This document shows positions 25,259 through 34,681 of a stretch of DNA of 64,000 bases, piece after piece. The stretch comes from Thiodiazotropha sp040506975 (GTDB lineage Bacteria > Pseudomonadota > Gammaproteobacteria > Chromatiales > Chromatiaceae). Under the pieces are notes generated by a model. The model saw nothing but the letters and a program-made list of their open reading frames with translations. It made no database searches and was not told the origin of the DNA. The DNA lies in contig OZ242974.1 in assembly GCA_965211775.1 (NCBI GenBank), positions 3,844,001-3,908,000 of the forward strand. The letters run 5' to 3'. How positions within the stretch are numbered: the stretch's first letter is position 1; each line of letters starts with the position of its first letter. The position numbers and the translations under genes were made by a program.

Positions 25259-26287
25259 CCTGATTACTCATGAGGCTCAGCTATTGAGCCTGTGGTGCAA
25301 GCATAATGGAACCTACTGAATAAAAGAGGATTTCATCATGCCGAGAAATACTATTCAATTTCAAAAAGGTCTTGGTTTGCACGATTTTCTGGAACAATAT
25401 GGGACCGAGGATCAGTGTCGACAGGCATTGTATGATTTGCGCTGGCCGACGGGCTATGTCTGCCCTGAGTGCGGCAACACAACAGGCTGTGAACTCAAAA
25501 AGCGTCAGATATATCAATGTCACAAGTGCCATCATCAGACTTCCCTGACCGCCGGCAGCATCTTCCATGGCACCAAGCTGCCGCTGAGAACGTGGTTTCT
25601 TGCGATCTATCTGTTGACCCAACGCAAGAAAAGTATCTCGGCGCTGCAACTTTCCCGCGAAATCGGGGTGAACTACAATACGGCCTGGCGACTCAAGCAT
25701 AAGTTGATGCAGGTGATGATGGAACGTGAGCGTGGAAAAAAACTGGCCGGTCGCATCGAATTGGATGATGCTTATCTCGGAGGCGAGCAAGCCGGTAAGC
25801 GTGGTCGTGGGTCGCGCAACAAAATCCCTTTCGTAGCTGCTGTTGAGACGACGCGGGACGGCAGGCCCATGAAAATTCAACTGCGTCGTGTAAGGGGCTT
25901 CCGCAAACGTGAAATCGCCCGCTACGCCCGCTCCTGCTTGATGCCTGGCAGCGAAGTCTTTACCGATGGGCTTTGGTGCTTTAGTGGCGTGACAACCGCT
26001 GATTGCCATCATAACCCCATGATGACGGGTGGTGGGCGCCAAAGTGTCCAGTATTCGTGCTTCAAATGGGTAAACACGATGCTGGGTAATGTCAAAAACA
26101 GTCTGTTGGGTACTTTTCATGCGATTCGAGATAAACATGTGTCGCGTTATCTTGCTGAGTTCGAATATCGGTTTAACCGCCGTTTCGATTTACCCGCCAT
26201 GATTGAACGATTGCTTTTTGCCGCTCTTCGCACTCCACCTATGCCATATCGCCTCTTGAGAATGGCTGAGGTTTAGGGGTAATCAGG
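25259..26287 (+). mobile_element. IS1595-family insertion sequence, copy 4
   Basis: 1029 bp flanked by a perfect 8-bp duplication AAATTAAT (25251-25258 and 26288-26295), so a simple insertion. Confidence 0.94.
25338..26276 (+). CDS. IS1595-family transposase (copy 4)
   Basis: 312 residues, complete; differs from copy 1 by Met for Val in HHNPM(V/M)TGG. Confidence 0.95.
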   Translation: MPRNTIQFQKGLGLHDFLEQYGTEDQCRQALYDLRWPTGYVCPECGNTTGCELKKRQIYQCHKCHHQTSLTAGSIFHGTKLPLRTWFLAIYLLTQRKKSISALQLSREIGVNYNTAWRLKHKLMQVMMERERGKKLAGRIELDDAYLGGEQAGKRGRGSRNKIPFVAAVETTRDGRPMKIQLRRVRGFRKREIARYARSCLMPGSEVFTDGLWCFSGVTTADCHHNPMMTGGGRQSVQYSCFKWVNTMLGNVKNSLLGTFHAIRDKHVSRYLAEFEYRFNRRFDLPAMIERLLFAALRTPPMPYRLLRMAEV

Positions 26288-26996
26288 AAATTAATTGATT
26301 ATGAAATAGCTGCTTGATCTTTGTTAAGTTCCTTCAAGAGTTCTGTGAAACGGGCACTCAAAGCCTTCAACTCGGTAATTCTTTTCTGTGCATACTCTAT
26401 GTTCCCCATATTATTAATGCTGATTATTTTATACCCGAGCGCATGTATCTGTTCATGCAGCCTGTTGAGTTCAGTGTACTGTGGCAAACTGCCATACTGA
26501 ATAAACCCAATACCATTGAACCAATAACTGAAGCTGCAGTGTTTGCTATCCAACTGGCTATGGTTTATTGCCTCATCGCGATTCACATACCCAACCAGGT
26601 TGTCCACCCATCGTTGATGACTGGTTAGCGCCACATCAAGATCGACTTGGTGACTCTGAGTCACTCTGTTTTTGAGGCTCTGCCACAGTTGATTGCCTTG
26701 CCATTGCTTCAACCATGCTGGGATCTCATTTGCCGGCATCGGTCTGGCAATACCATAACCCTGACCTAATCGGCAACCCAATTGAAGTAATGCAATGGCA
26801 TTGTTCCATGGATTCCACACCTTCCGCAATGACCGGATGCTGGAAGGCATGCGCAAGGCGAACCACGCTATCAACGATAGTTAGATCCTGAGGATCATCC
26901 AGCATGTCCCGCACAAAATTCTGATCTATCTTGAGTATATCGACAGGAAGACGATGAAAATAGGCAAGGGAAGAGTAGCCCGTACCGAAATCATCC

Positions 26997-28272
26997 CACT
27001 GCTGTCCCGTTAAGGAGAGAATAAGAAGGCCTGAAGACCAGTTTGTTTTGTTACAATGAGTTCACCACAAACCATTGAAAAACAAAAAGGAAATCAGGCC
27101 TTGAGTCACCATAATACTGTGTTTTCACAACTTCTGAAACTAATACCGAGACATGAATTCGAGACCCTTGCAAAACAGCACCATACAGGCCGTTCTTTCC
27201 GAACAGCCTCACGTTGGTCGCAATTCGTAACCCTGGCAATGGCGCAACTGTCAGGTCGAAACAGCTTACGTGACATCGTTGACAGTATGTCCGCGCAAGC
27301 CCATCGTCTTTATCACCTCGGTAGTGCAAAACTGTCACGTTCCAATTTATCCCGCATCAATGATGGTAAGCCATACGGGCTGTATGAAGCTTTGTTTGGA
27401 AAGCTGTTGCATCGCTGTCAGGGTGTGGTTCCTGGTCATGATTTTCGTTTCAGCAACCCACTTTATTCGCTGGATGCTTCGACGATCGATTTATGTCTGT
27501 CTGTTTTCCCCTGGGCTGATTTTCGCACGACGAAAGGAGCGATAAAACTGCATGTTGGGTTGAACCACTCGGGCTATTTGCCGGAATTTGTGACGGTGAC
27601 AGAGGGTAAGGCACACGATGTAACTGTCGGGCGTGCCTTGAAATTCCCCAAGGGGAGTATCGTGGCGGTTGATAAGGGTTACAACGACTACGCTTGGTAT
27701 AACCAACTGACAGCAAAAGGGATATTTTTTGTCACTCGCCTGAAGACCAATGCAAAGTACCGTACGGTAAGCCGTCGATCAGTGTTGAAAAGTAAGGGAT
27801 TGACCAGCGACCAAACCATTGAGTTTACAGGTGCGCAGACTGCCAAAAAGTGCCCAGTACCATTACGTCGTATCGGCTATCGGGATGCGGAGACCGGAAG
27901 GCGTTATGTGTTTCTCACCAACAATTTCGAGCTTGCTGCCAAAACGATTGCCGATATATACAGGGCAAGGTGGCAGGTCGAATTGTTTTTCAAATGGATC
28001 AAACAAAACCTGAAAATCAAATCATTTGTGGGTACCAGCAAAAATGCGCTTATGACACAGATCTGGATTGCATTGTGTGTCTATTTGCTACTGGCCTTTC
28101 TCAAGTTCCAGTCGAAGTTGCAAAAAAGCATGCAACAAATATTACGATTACTACAGCTTAATTTGTTTGAAAAACGGGATCTGATGGCATTGCTGCGAGG
28201 TGATCCACCCCGCGAGGGCCAACCTGATAATAATCAGATGGCTTTGCTTTGAAAGTTAGCGGGACAGCAGTG
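26997..28272 (+). mobile_element. IS4-family insertion sequence
   Basis: 1276 bp with a 13-bp perfect terminal inverted repeat (CACTGCTGTCCCG) and a 9-bp target duplication AAATCATCC (26988-26996 and 28273-28281). Removing it and one duplicate restores SLDDFGTGYSSLAYF of the EAL domain exactly. Confidence 0.95.
27056..28252 (+). CDS. IS4-family transposase
   Basis: 398-residue DDE transposase. The N-terminal part (FSQLLKLIPRHEFETL...WSQFVTLAMAQLSGRNSLRDI) is the DUF4372-type domain of this IS group. Catalytic motifs are LDASTIDL, VAVDKGYNDY and the Y-(2)-R-(3)-E-(6)-K signature in YRARWQVELFFKWIK. Complete, with likely start TTG/ATG near 27056. Confidence 0.95.
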   Translation: MSSPQTIEKQKGNQALSHHNTVFSQLLKLIPRHEFETLAKQHHTGRSFRTASRWSQFVTLAMAQLSGRNSLRDIVDSMSAQAHRLYHLGSAKLSRSNLSRINDGKPYGLYEALFGKLLHRCQGVVPGHDFRFSNPLYSLDASTIDLCLSVFPWADFRTTKGAIKLHVGLNHSGYLPEFVTVTEGKAHDVTVGRALKFPKGSIVAVDKGYNDYAWYNQLTAKGIFFVTRLKTNAKYRTVSRRSVLKSKGLTSDQTIEFTGAQTAKKCPVPLRRIGYRDAETGRRYVFLTNNFELAAKTIADIYRARWQVELFFKWIKQNLKIKSFVGTSKNALMTQIWIALCVYLLLAFLKFQSKLQKSMQQILRLLQLNLFEKRDLMALLRGDPPREGQPDNNQMALL

Positions 28273-30556
28273 AAATCATCCAAAGAAATCTTAACGCCCA
28301 GCTCACGGCACTCCGACAGGGTGTGATAGATAACATTCGTATCATCTATAGAGGCGGTTTCGAGTATTTCCAGCTCGAGCATGTCGGGAGTTACATCCGC
28401 ATACTTTTCAAACTGCTCCCGAATATACTCGGTGAAGCCAGGATACTGTAGATGGTGTGGACTTATATTTATACTGACCGGGAGCTGAAGCCCCATTTTT
28501 CGCCATTGACTCATCTGCTGCAATGCATGATCGAAAACCCATTGACCCAGCTCGATCTCCAAGTCCGTTTTAGTGATAATGGATAAAAAATCACCTGGCG
28601 GGGTAATGCCCGCTTCCGGTTGCAGCCACCGGATCAAGGCCTCGACGCCTATAACATCACAACTGTACATATCAACCTTCGATTGAAAGTAAAGCGTGAA
28701 TTCCTGCTTCGACAGTGCGTTCCTGAGCAGCTTGGTATTTTTACGATTGGCCTTTATCTGCTTGTCATGCAGCGGATCAAACAGATGGTAGCAGTTCTTA
28801 CCCGCCTCCTTTGCCCAATACATTGCCTGATCAGCGTGCCGCATCAGGATGTCCGCGTCCACATCATCCTCCGGGTATACGGTCAGGCCAATACTTGCAT
28901 TGACTTCCAGAGCCGTATCATCCAAGCGTATGGGTTCTGCTATAACCTCCAATACCCTGTCCAGAATCAAAATGCACTCATCCATGCTCGTCAGATTAGT
29001 CAGTATCAATACGAACTCGTCTCCACCGATGCGTGATACCGTGTCCTCCTCACGCAATACACCTTCTAACCGACGCGCTATTTCAATCAATATCTTATCG
29101 CCTGAATCATGGCCAAACCGGTCATTGATCGGCTTGAAACCATCGAGATCCAGATAACAAACCCCCACACTGGTTGCGTTTCGCTTACTGAATGCAATCG
29201 CCTGGCGTAGCCTGTCGGTTTTCAGACGCCGGCTGGGTAAGCCGGTCAATGGATCGTAATGTGCAATATGTTCAAGTTCCGCTTCAGCCTTTTTTCTTTC
29301 GGTTATATCGTGAACGATTGAATAGAGCACCTGCTTGCCATCCGAGATGAAGGGACCAGAATGCACTTCGACATCCCCAACCTCCCCTGACGCCAGGGCA
29401 TGACGAAAAATGAAGTGGTTGCGTTCTTCTTTTCTAGCCCTGCTCATTTCCTGAGCAATTTCCTCTTTGCTGAGCATATTGATGTCATTGATACTCATAT
29501 TCAAGAGCTGTTCAATGGTATAGCCGTAATACTCAGCAGCGGCTCTGTTCGCTGTGAGAATAGAGCCCGAGTCGGGGTCGATCGTCAGCATCACCGCCTT
29601 GTTGGCCTCAAACAACATTCTGGAGCGTTCTTCACTCATACGCAGCGCTTCAGACAAACCTTTCTCCCGTTCAAGCGCCTCAAGCAGATCATGATTACTT
29701 GCCTGCAGCGTCTGATTTGCCGTCTCGAGCTGTCGTGTACGCGCCTCAACTTTCTCTTCCAACTCGATACCTGAGCGCCTCAGGGCGTCAATCTGTCCTT
29801 CGATTGTGCTTCCCATCTCCTGCAATGCATGGAAGAGAGTGCCGATCTCATCTTCACTGTGTATCTTAACCGGTTGTTCGAATCTGCCATTGGTTATGGA
29901 TGCCGCATACTCGGACAGCTGTTTAACAGGCTCCACAAACTGTTTACGCATAAAGAAATTGAGAAGTAATGCGATAGCTATGAATGTAAGCAAAAAATTG
30001 AAAACAACCTGCCTGACTGCTTGCATCACCTTATCATCGATGACTTCGGTGGAAAAACCGAGCCGGATAACGCCTACTGTTTGAGCTTGGTCAGTGATGG
30101 GTATGGAAACATCATAATAGCTCTTGCCATCGGACCGCTCGTGGATCTGCCACAAAGGCTGGTCAGCAGACAAGGTATTGATTGTCACAGTATCGTTATA
30201 TTTCTGCCCGATCTGTGCATTATCACTGTGAAACAGCACCAGGCCCGATTAGTCAGTAACGCTTGCATACTCAATATGAGGATTTTTATCGACTACTTCC
30301 TTAAGCTTTCCATCCATCCCGGAGAGTGACTCGAGCGGCAATCCCAAAGCCAGCAGTTCATCAAGCACACCTTCAATGCTATGACCAATGCCAAAACTGC
30401 CCGTCAACAGAGCATCGGTATAATTTGAGCGAAAACTGTTTATATTAACTACAGAGCTGAGCAGTAACGAGAGCACGAGAGTACCGATAGTCACCAGCAA
30501 TATCTTCCGGTTGAGTCTCATTAACTACCGCCTCGGCAATGTGTTAAAAAGGAAAT

Positions 30557-31597
30557 TCATTTACGAATATTTTCTCCCGCCAGTTGCAGCAGGCCTACAG
30601 GTACAGCGATACCAAACTGTCTTGCCTTGTGCAGATCGACCGCATAACCATAGCGTGCCGGCCATTGGGGAAAAATCCGCTTGATCGGCTTGCCTTCGAA
30701 AAGATCGCGGATCATATCAGCTGCTTGTCGTCCCATGCTGCGGTGAGAGGGAAATATTGCCGCTATCGCTCCCCAGTCCTGCATTACATCATTCTTGACG
30801 AGACCGATCAGCGGCTTACTTGAATACGCATGGACCATTTCTGCGAACTGGCGCCGGGCGCCCAGCTGATCATGGGGTTTCATGAACAGATCCACTTGAG
30901 AATCGAGCTCTTTGATGAGAGGCAGCGCCATCTCCGCCATGCGCCTGTCACCCTCCTCCCCCTTTACCAAAGGCACTCTGCGGAAAATCACCTCCAGATC
31001 CTTAAACTGGGGATCATCATCCAGCATCGCCTTGATCCAGGCATTATAGCTGTGGGATTGGGGCATATCGGCATAGATCAACCCGATCCGCTTTGCCTGG
31101 AGCATCAGTTCCCGGATAAAACGGAACCTTGATTTTACAGGTACAGGATAACTGACACCGGTGAAATTGCTCTTCGGCGGAATGTCGAAACCATCTATCA
31201 CTCCTATACCCACCGGGTCGGTTGGAGAAGCGAACACAACCGATTGGGTTCCGCCGTACAGCACCTGCTTGGCGGCTACGGTTGCTGTGGTTCCGCCCAT
31301 GTAATAAACATCATAGTCTTTGGCGGCTTCCGTTTTCAGGATCGCCGCGCCCTTACTGATGTCATTGCCCGCTGTATGAAAATCGAGCTGAAGATTTTCT
31401 CCCTCTACATAGCCGTATTGATCGAGGGACTCCAGCATTGCGAGGCGGACATCCATATAGGGGCTGCCTTGCTGGGAATCAAGAATGAACAGGCGATAGA
31501 GCCTACCGGTTTGCGGAGCGGATAGAAGTTCGCCAGCCCCAACCAGCAGCAGCAAAACAAAGCAGTAACGGATCAGAGTTGCTACTGATGACAACAA
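30557..31597 (-). CDS. ABC-type substrate-binding protein (PF04392-like)
   Basis: About 346 residues from TTG 31597 or 31594, with GGAGG a few bases upstream; this start gives a clean signal peptide (LIRYCFVLLLLVGAGELLSA). The frame is open up to 31663. The fold is that of the ABC_sub_bind/TrpX-like family: YRLFILDSQQGSPYMDVRLAM at the start of lobe 1, a YYMGGTTATVAAKQ segment, FASPTDPVGIGVIDG and RIGLIYADMPQSHSYN. No permease or ATPase is adjacent. The following gene on the same strand is a membrane GGDEF-EAL protein (now broken), so this protein probably served as its periplasmic ligand sensor. Confidence 0.82.
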   Translation of the reverse strand: MLSSVATLIRYCFVLLLLVGAGELLSAPQTGRLYRLFILDSQQGSPYMDVRLAMLESLDQYGYVEGENLQLDFHTAGNDISKGAAILKTEAAKDYDVYYMGGTTATVAAKQVLYGGTQSVVFASPTDPVGIGVIDGFDIPPKSNFTGVSYPVPVKSRFRFIRELMLQAKRIGLIYADMPQSHSYNAWIKAMLDDDPQFKDLEVIFRRVPLVKGEEGDRRMAEMALPLIKELDSQVDLFMKPHDQLGARRQFAEMVHAYSSKPLIGLVKNDVMQDWGAIAAIFPSHRSMGRQAADMIRDLFEGKPIKRIFPQWPARYGYAVDLHKARQFGIAVPVGLLQLAGENIRK

Positions 31598-32051
31598 GTA
31601 CACCTCCAGATGAACACAGTCTAATAGAACCGGTGCTTCCTGCATCGATCTGGCAAATATCAAACAGGCCTTACTCAGATACCTGGGCTAGACACAGATG
31701 CCTCTAGGGAAACCGCAACCCATTTCTGAGGCATTCGTATTGTGATGCCTAATAAGTATATTGTCGGCAAAATAGCGGCGCTCTGAAATAGCCATGATCC
31801 AATAAGTGGCAGAAGTACTATACAATCTAAATATAAAACATCAATAAATATATGTATCTTATTGTTTATTAAGATATATTACAACAATCACGGAGCTCGT
31901 TTTGAAACATGGGCTTTTTCACAGCCCACCTGCGGTTACATCTTGTTACAAGTGGATACACCCGTGAGAGGATCTTCTTTGCCCGGCGGTGCACACTCGA
32001 TCTCAAGGACAGCCCGTCCGACTACACTATCGATCATACAAGGAGATCATC
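31598..32051. other. Divergent intergenic region
   Basis: About 450 bp between the leftward binding protein and the rightward cpxP-like gene. It is AT-rich at 31790-31880. It must hold promoters for both sides. The frame of the cpxP-like gene is open from 31989, but a clear AGGAG site supports the start at 32052. Confidence 0.4.
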
Positions 32052-32531
32052 ATGGGAAAGACTCTAATTATCACACTTGTCGTATTGGTTGCGCTGTTGA
32101 TCAGCGGTGCGGCAATTGCACGTTACAAAGGTTATTGCGCCGGACCCGAAGGGCGTATCGGTTGGATGACGGACCGTATCGGCAGGCAACTCGATCTCGA
32201 CGACTCTCAGCAGCAATATCTTGCTCAACTCAAAGATCGGATAGTACTCAGCGCGAATGAATTGAGGAGCGACAGATCGACCTATGCGGATCAAGCCATC
32301 GACCTGCTTGAAAGCTCAGAATTTGATCGCGAAAAGGCCCGCACCCTGCTGATGCAAAAACAGGCTCAACTGGCCAGTCTCAGTTCCGGCGTCATAGATG
32401 CCTTCGCCGATTTCAGTAATAATCTCAATCAAAGCCAACGGGATAAACTACAATCGATGATCAAGCGTCACCGCGAACATCGTCATTGCAAATTCGCCTG
32501 CGGCGACAGTAAGCAATCGACACAGGGGTGA
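32052..32531 (+). CDS. CpxP/Spy-like periplasmic stress protein
   Basis: About 159 residues from ATG 32052, preceded by AGGAGAT. An N-terminal signal or anchor (LIITLVVLVALLISGAAIA) leads to an all-helical domain with LDLDDSQQQYLAQL and LNQSQRDKLQSM, which fit the LTxxQ repeats of CpxP, Spy and CnrX-type heavy-metal sensors. A His/Cys-rich tail (HREHRHCKFACGD) might bind metal. It sits directly upstream of a response regulator and kinase, as in cpxP-cpxRA arrangements, and probably restrains the kinase until misfolded protein or metal accumulates. Confidence 0.85.
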   Translation: MGKTLIITLVVLVALLISGAAIARYKGYCAGPEGRIGWMTDRIGRQLDLDDSQQQYLAQLKDRIVLSANELRSDRSTYADQAIDLLESSEFDREKARTLLMQKQAQLASLSSGVIDAFADFSNNLNQSQRDKLQSMIKRHREHRHCKFACGDSKQSTQG

Positions 32532-32539
32532 CTAGCCAT

Positions 32540-32566
32540 GCCCCCTCCCCTCACAGGGGGGGGAGG
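32540..32566 (+). terminator. GC-rich hairpin after the cpxP-like gene
   Basis: CCTCCCC and GGGGAGG flank a short loop just after the stop. No T run follows, so it is more likely an attenuator or processing site between cpxP-like and cpxR-like genes than a full terminator. Confidence 0.4.
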
Positions 32567-32657
32567 CAGACTGAATCTCGGTCGATCACCGCACATGGTA
32601 GAAGCCTGAAATCAAACCCAATCTTTTTAAACAATCAACCGAGTACTGGAATTAGTG

Positions 32658-33332
32658 ATGCCCCGCATCTTACTGATCGATGATGACCAGGAACTGGCCA
32701 CACCGCTGAAAGAGTACTTCTCCCTGTATGACCTGGAGTTGGAAGCGGTCACGCTCCCATCGGAAGGCTTGAAACGCATTGAGCATACAAATCCGGATCT
32801 GGTGATCCTCGACATCATGTTACCGGAAATGGATGGTTTTGAAGTATGCCGCACCATCCGCAGACAGAGCAGCCTACCCATTCTTATGCTTACCGCGCGG
32901 AGAGAGGTGATGGACCGGGTTGTCGGTCTGGAACTGGGGGCGGATGATTACCTGGCTAAACCGTTCGAACCCAGAGAGCTGGTCGCCAGAATACAGAACA
33001 TCCTTAAACGCAGCCGGTCACAACCGAACGAGGAGCAAGCAATCGCGCTTTGCGCGCTAAGACTCGATTTGGTGCGACAGGATGCCTTTATCGAGGGGCG
33101 AAGCCTGAATCTCACAACCCTCGAATATCGATTGCTTGCCTTGCTGGCGCAACATCCGGGCCGGGCATACAGCCGTGACGAAATACTGACTGCCGTAAAA
33201 GGGATAGAGGCCGATCTCTATACCCGTTCCGTTGATATCCTGGTAAGCCGTCTGCGGCAAAAAATAAAACCGCTTGACTGTATCAAGACGGTATGGGGAA
33301 CCGGATACCGCCTGGTGAGCCCTGAAACATGA
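32658..33332 (+). CDS. cpxR: CpxR-like response regulator
   Basis: About 224-residue OmpR-family regulator. The receiver has ILLIDDDQE, phospho-Asp in LVILDIMLPEMDG, LTARRE and Lys in LAKPFEP. The winged helix ends in RSVDILVSRLRQKIKP and KTVWGTGYRLV. Start ATG 32658 or the GTG one codon before. The stop overlaps the kinase start (33329), indicating translational coupling. By analogy it controls envelope-stress genes, probably including the cpxP-like gene. Confidence 0.93.
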   Translation: MPRILLIDDDQELATPLKEYFSLYDLELEAVTLPSEGLKRIEHTNPDLVILDIMLPEMDGFEVCRTIRRQSSLPILMLTARREVMDRVVGLELGADDYLAKPFEPRELVARIQNILKRSRSQPNEEQAIALCALRLDLVRQDAFIEGRSLNLTTLEYRLLALLAQHPGRAYSRDEILTAVKGIEADLYTRSVDILVSRLRQKIKPLDCIKTVWGTGYRLVSPET

Positions 33333-34660
33333 ACAGACGACACAGTCTCAGCGGCCGCCTGATCTTATTGTTTATCTGTGTCAGTATCCTGGTCGCGCTG
33401 ACCGTACGAACAGGATTCCGTTATGGCATCCAGGGGGAGTTTCGTTCCCTGGCGGAACCCCATCTGTCGGAATATATCGAACACCTGGTAAAAGAGATCG
33501 GTTCCCCACCTGATCCCATAGCCGCGGAAAAACTGGCGGAACGCCTGCAAATCGATATTCAGATCCAAACCAAGGGTCAGCGCTGGTCCAACAACGGCGA
33601 CATCATCAATACAGAGAGATTGGTGTTCCATTCCCACTATCTCAGCGCCGGCCGGTTGGTCGAAATCAACCATGACGAGCATCGATTTATACTGCGTCTG
33701 CAGGACAACGACAGCACCATTCTGCTGATGACCCGGAATCGTCTGGATAGCGGCTCCTTGGCACTGGTGATCGGAGTGACAATTATTACCGTATTGCTCC
33801 TCATTGCCCTCACCTACCATCTGGTAAAGCGTCTGTTTCAACCATTAGAGGAGATAGGCCGGAGTGTAGCCAGATTCGGCTCCGGTGAACTCGACCACCG
33901 TATCGCCGTAAAACGCAGGGATGAGCTGGGAGATCTGGCCAACAGCATCAATACCATGGCGGACGAGATCGAGGCGATGATGGAGGCAAAGCGCCAACTG
34001 TTATTGGCCATAAGCCATGAACTTCGCTCCCCGCTGACCCGTGCACGCCTGAATGCTGAATTGCTACAGGCCGGTGAACCCCGCGACAGGATTATTGCAG
34101 ATCTGAAGGTGCTGGAGCAGGAACTCGCTGAATTATTGGAGACTGAACGCCTTGGCGGCAGGCATGCCAAACTCGATCTACAGCCAGTCGATCCCGGACA
34201 GATCATCGATTCCGTCATTCAGCACTACTTCTCCAGCGCAACCATTCGCTGTAACCATGAAAACGACAGTGTAACGATGCAATTGGACCCGGTACGCATT
34301 CGCCTGCTGATAAAAAACCTGCTGGAGAATGCGCTGAGACACACACCTGAATCCGGTGAACCGGTGCGAATCGACAGCCGGATCAGCGACCGGATTTGGC
34401 GAGTCAGTGTTAAGGACCAGGGGGAAGGTATTCCGAAGGAACACCTGCCACATCTCACAGAGCCCTTTTACCGGGTCGATAAGGCGCGCCAAAGAGAGAC
34501 CGGGGGGTATGGCCTGGGACTCTATCTCTGTCGTGTCATCGCCGAGGCGCATCGAGGAGGCTTGCATATTGAGAGCGAACCGGACATGGGAACCCGGGTC
34601 CTCATCACCCTGCCTTTTGACGGGGCAATTACCGGATCACCATCAAAGCCCGGGGTATAA
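33329..34660 (+). CDS. cpxA: CpxA-like sensor histidine kinase
   Basis: 443-residue membrane kinase. TM1 at residues ~10-28, a ~110-residue periplasmic sensor, TM2 near 150-170 (SLALVIGVTIITVLLLIALTY) and HAMP (PLEEIGRSVARFGSGELDHRI) lead to HisKA with the phospho-acceptor His in LLAISHELRSPLTRARL (about residue 230), then HATPase motifs NLLENALRHTP, VKDQGEGIP and GGYGLGLYLCR. All catalytic motifs are intact. The order cpxP-cpxR-cpxA with a 4-bp regulator/kinase overlap supports the assignment. Confidence 0.93.
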   Translation: MNRRHSLSGRLILLFICVSILVALTVRTGFRYGIQGEFRSLAEPHLSEYIEHLVKEIGSPPDPIAAEKLAERLQIDIQIQTKGQRWSNNGDIINTERLVFHSHYLSAGRLVEINHDEHRFILRLQDNDSTILLMTRNRLDSGSLALVIGVTIITVLLLIALTYHLVKRLFQPLEEIGRSVARFGSGELDHRIAVKRRDELGDLANSINTMADEIEAMMEAKRQLLLAISHELRSPLTRARLNAELLQAGEPRDRIIADLKVLEQELAELLETERLGGRHAKLDLQPVDPGQIIDSVIQHYFSSATIRCNHENDSVTMQLDPVRIRLLIKNLLENALRHTPESGEPVRIDSRISDRIWRVSVKDQGEGIPKEHLPHLTEPFYRVDKARQRETGGYGLGLYLCRVIAEAHRGGLHIESEPDMGTRVLITLPFDGAITGSPSKPGV

Positions 34661-34681
34661 GATACAAGACAGCTATAAGAA

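Larger units (their letters stand above)
26299..30521 (-). pseudogene. GGDEF-EAL-CZB membrane sensor protein, inactivated three times
   Basis: Reconstructed leftward gene. From 30521: TM1 (ILLVTIGTLVLSLLLSSVV), an extracytoplasmic sensor domain, TM2 (FLLTFIAIALLLNFFM), HAMP, coiled coil, PAS (~29650-29300), GGDEF with intact GGDEF in RIGGDEFVLIL, EAL domain with VEALIRW, then a C-terminal CZB-like zinc domain (HQRWVDNL, SKHCSFSYW, LHEQIH). Lesions: an in-frame TAA at 30249-30251 after ASVTD; an IS4 element inside the EAL motif DDFGTGYSSL; and a one-base insertion near 26803, whose removal gives GVESMENAIALLQLGCRLGQGY. The fragment 30239-28158 could still be translated as a PAS-GGDEF protein lacking the distal EAL. 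It follows a binding-protein gene after 35 bp, so the original operon paired a ligand-binding protein with a c-di-GMP enzyme. Confidence 0.88.
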
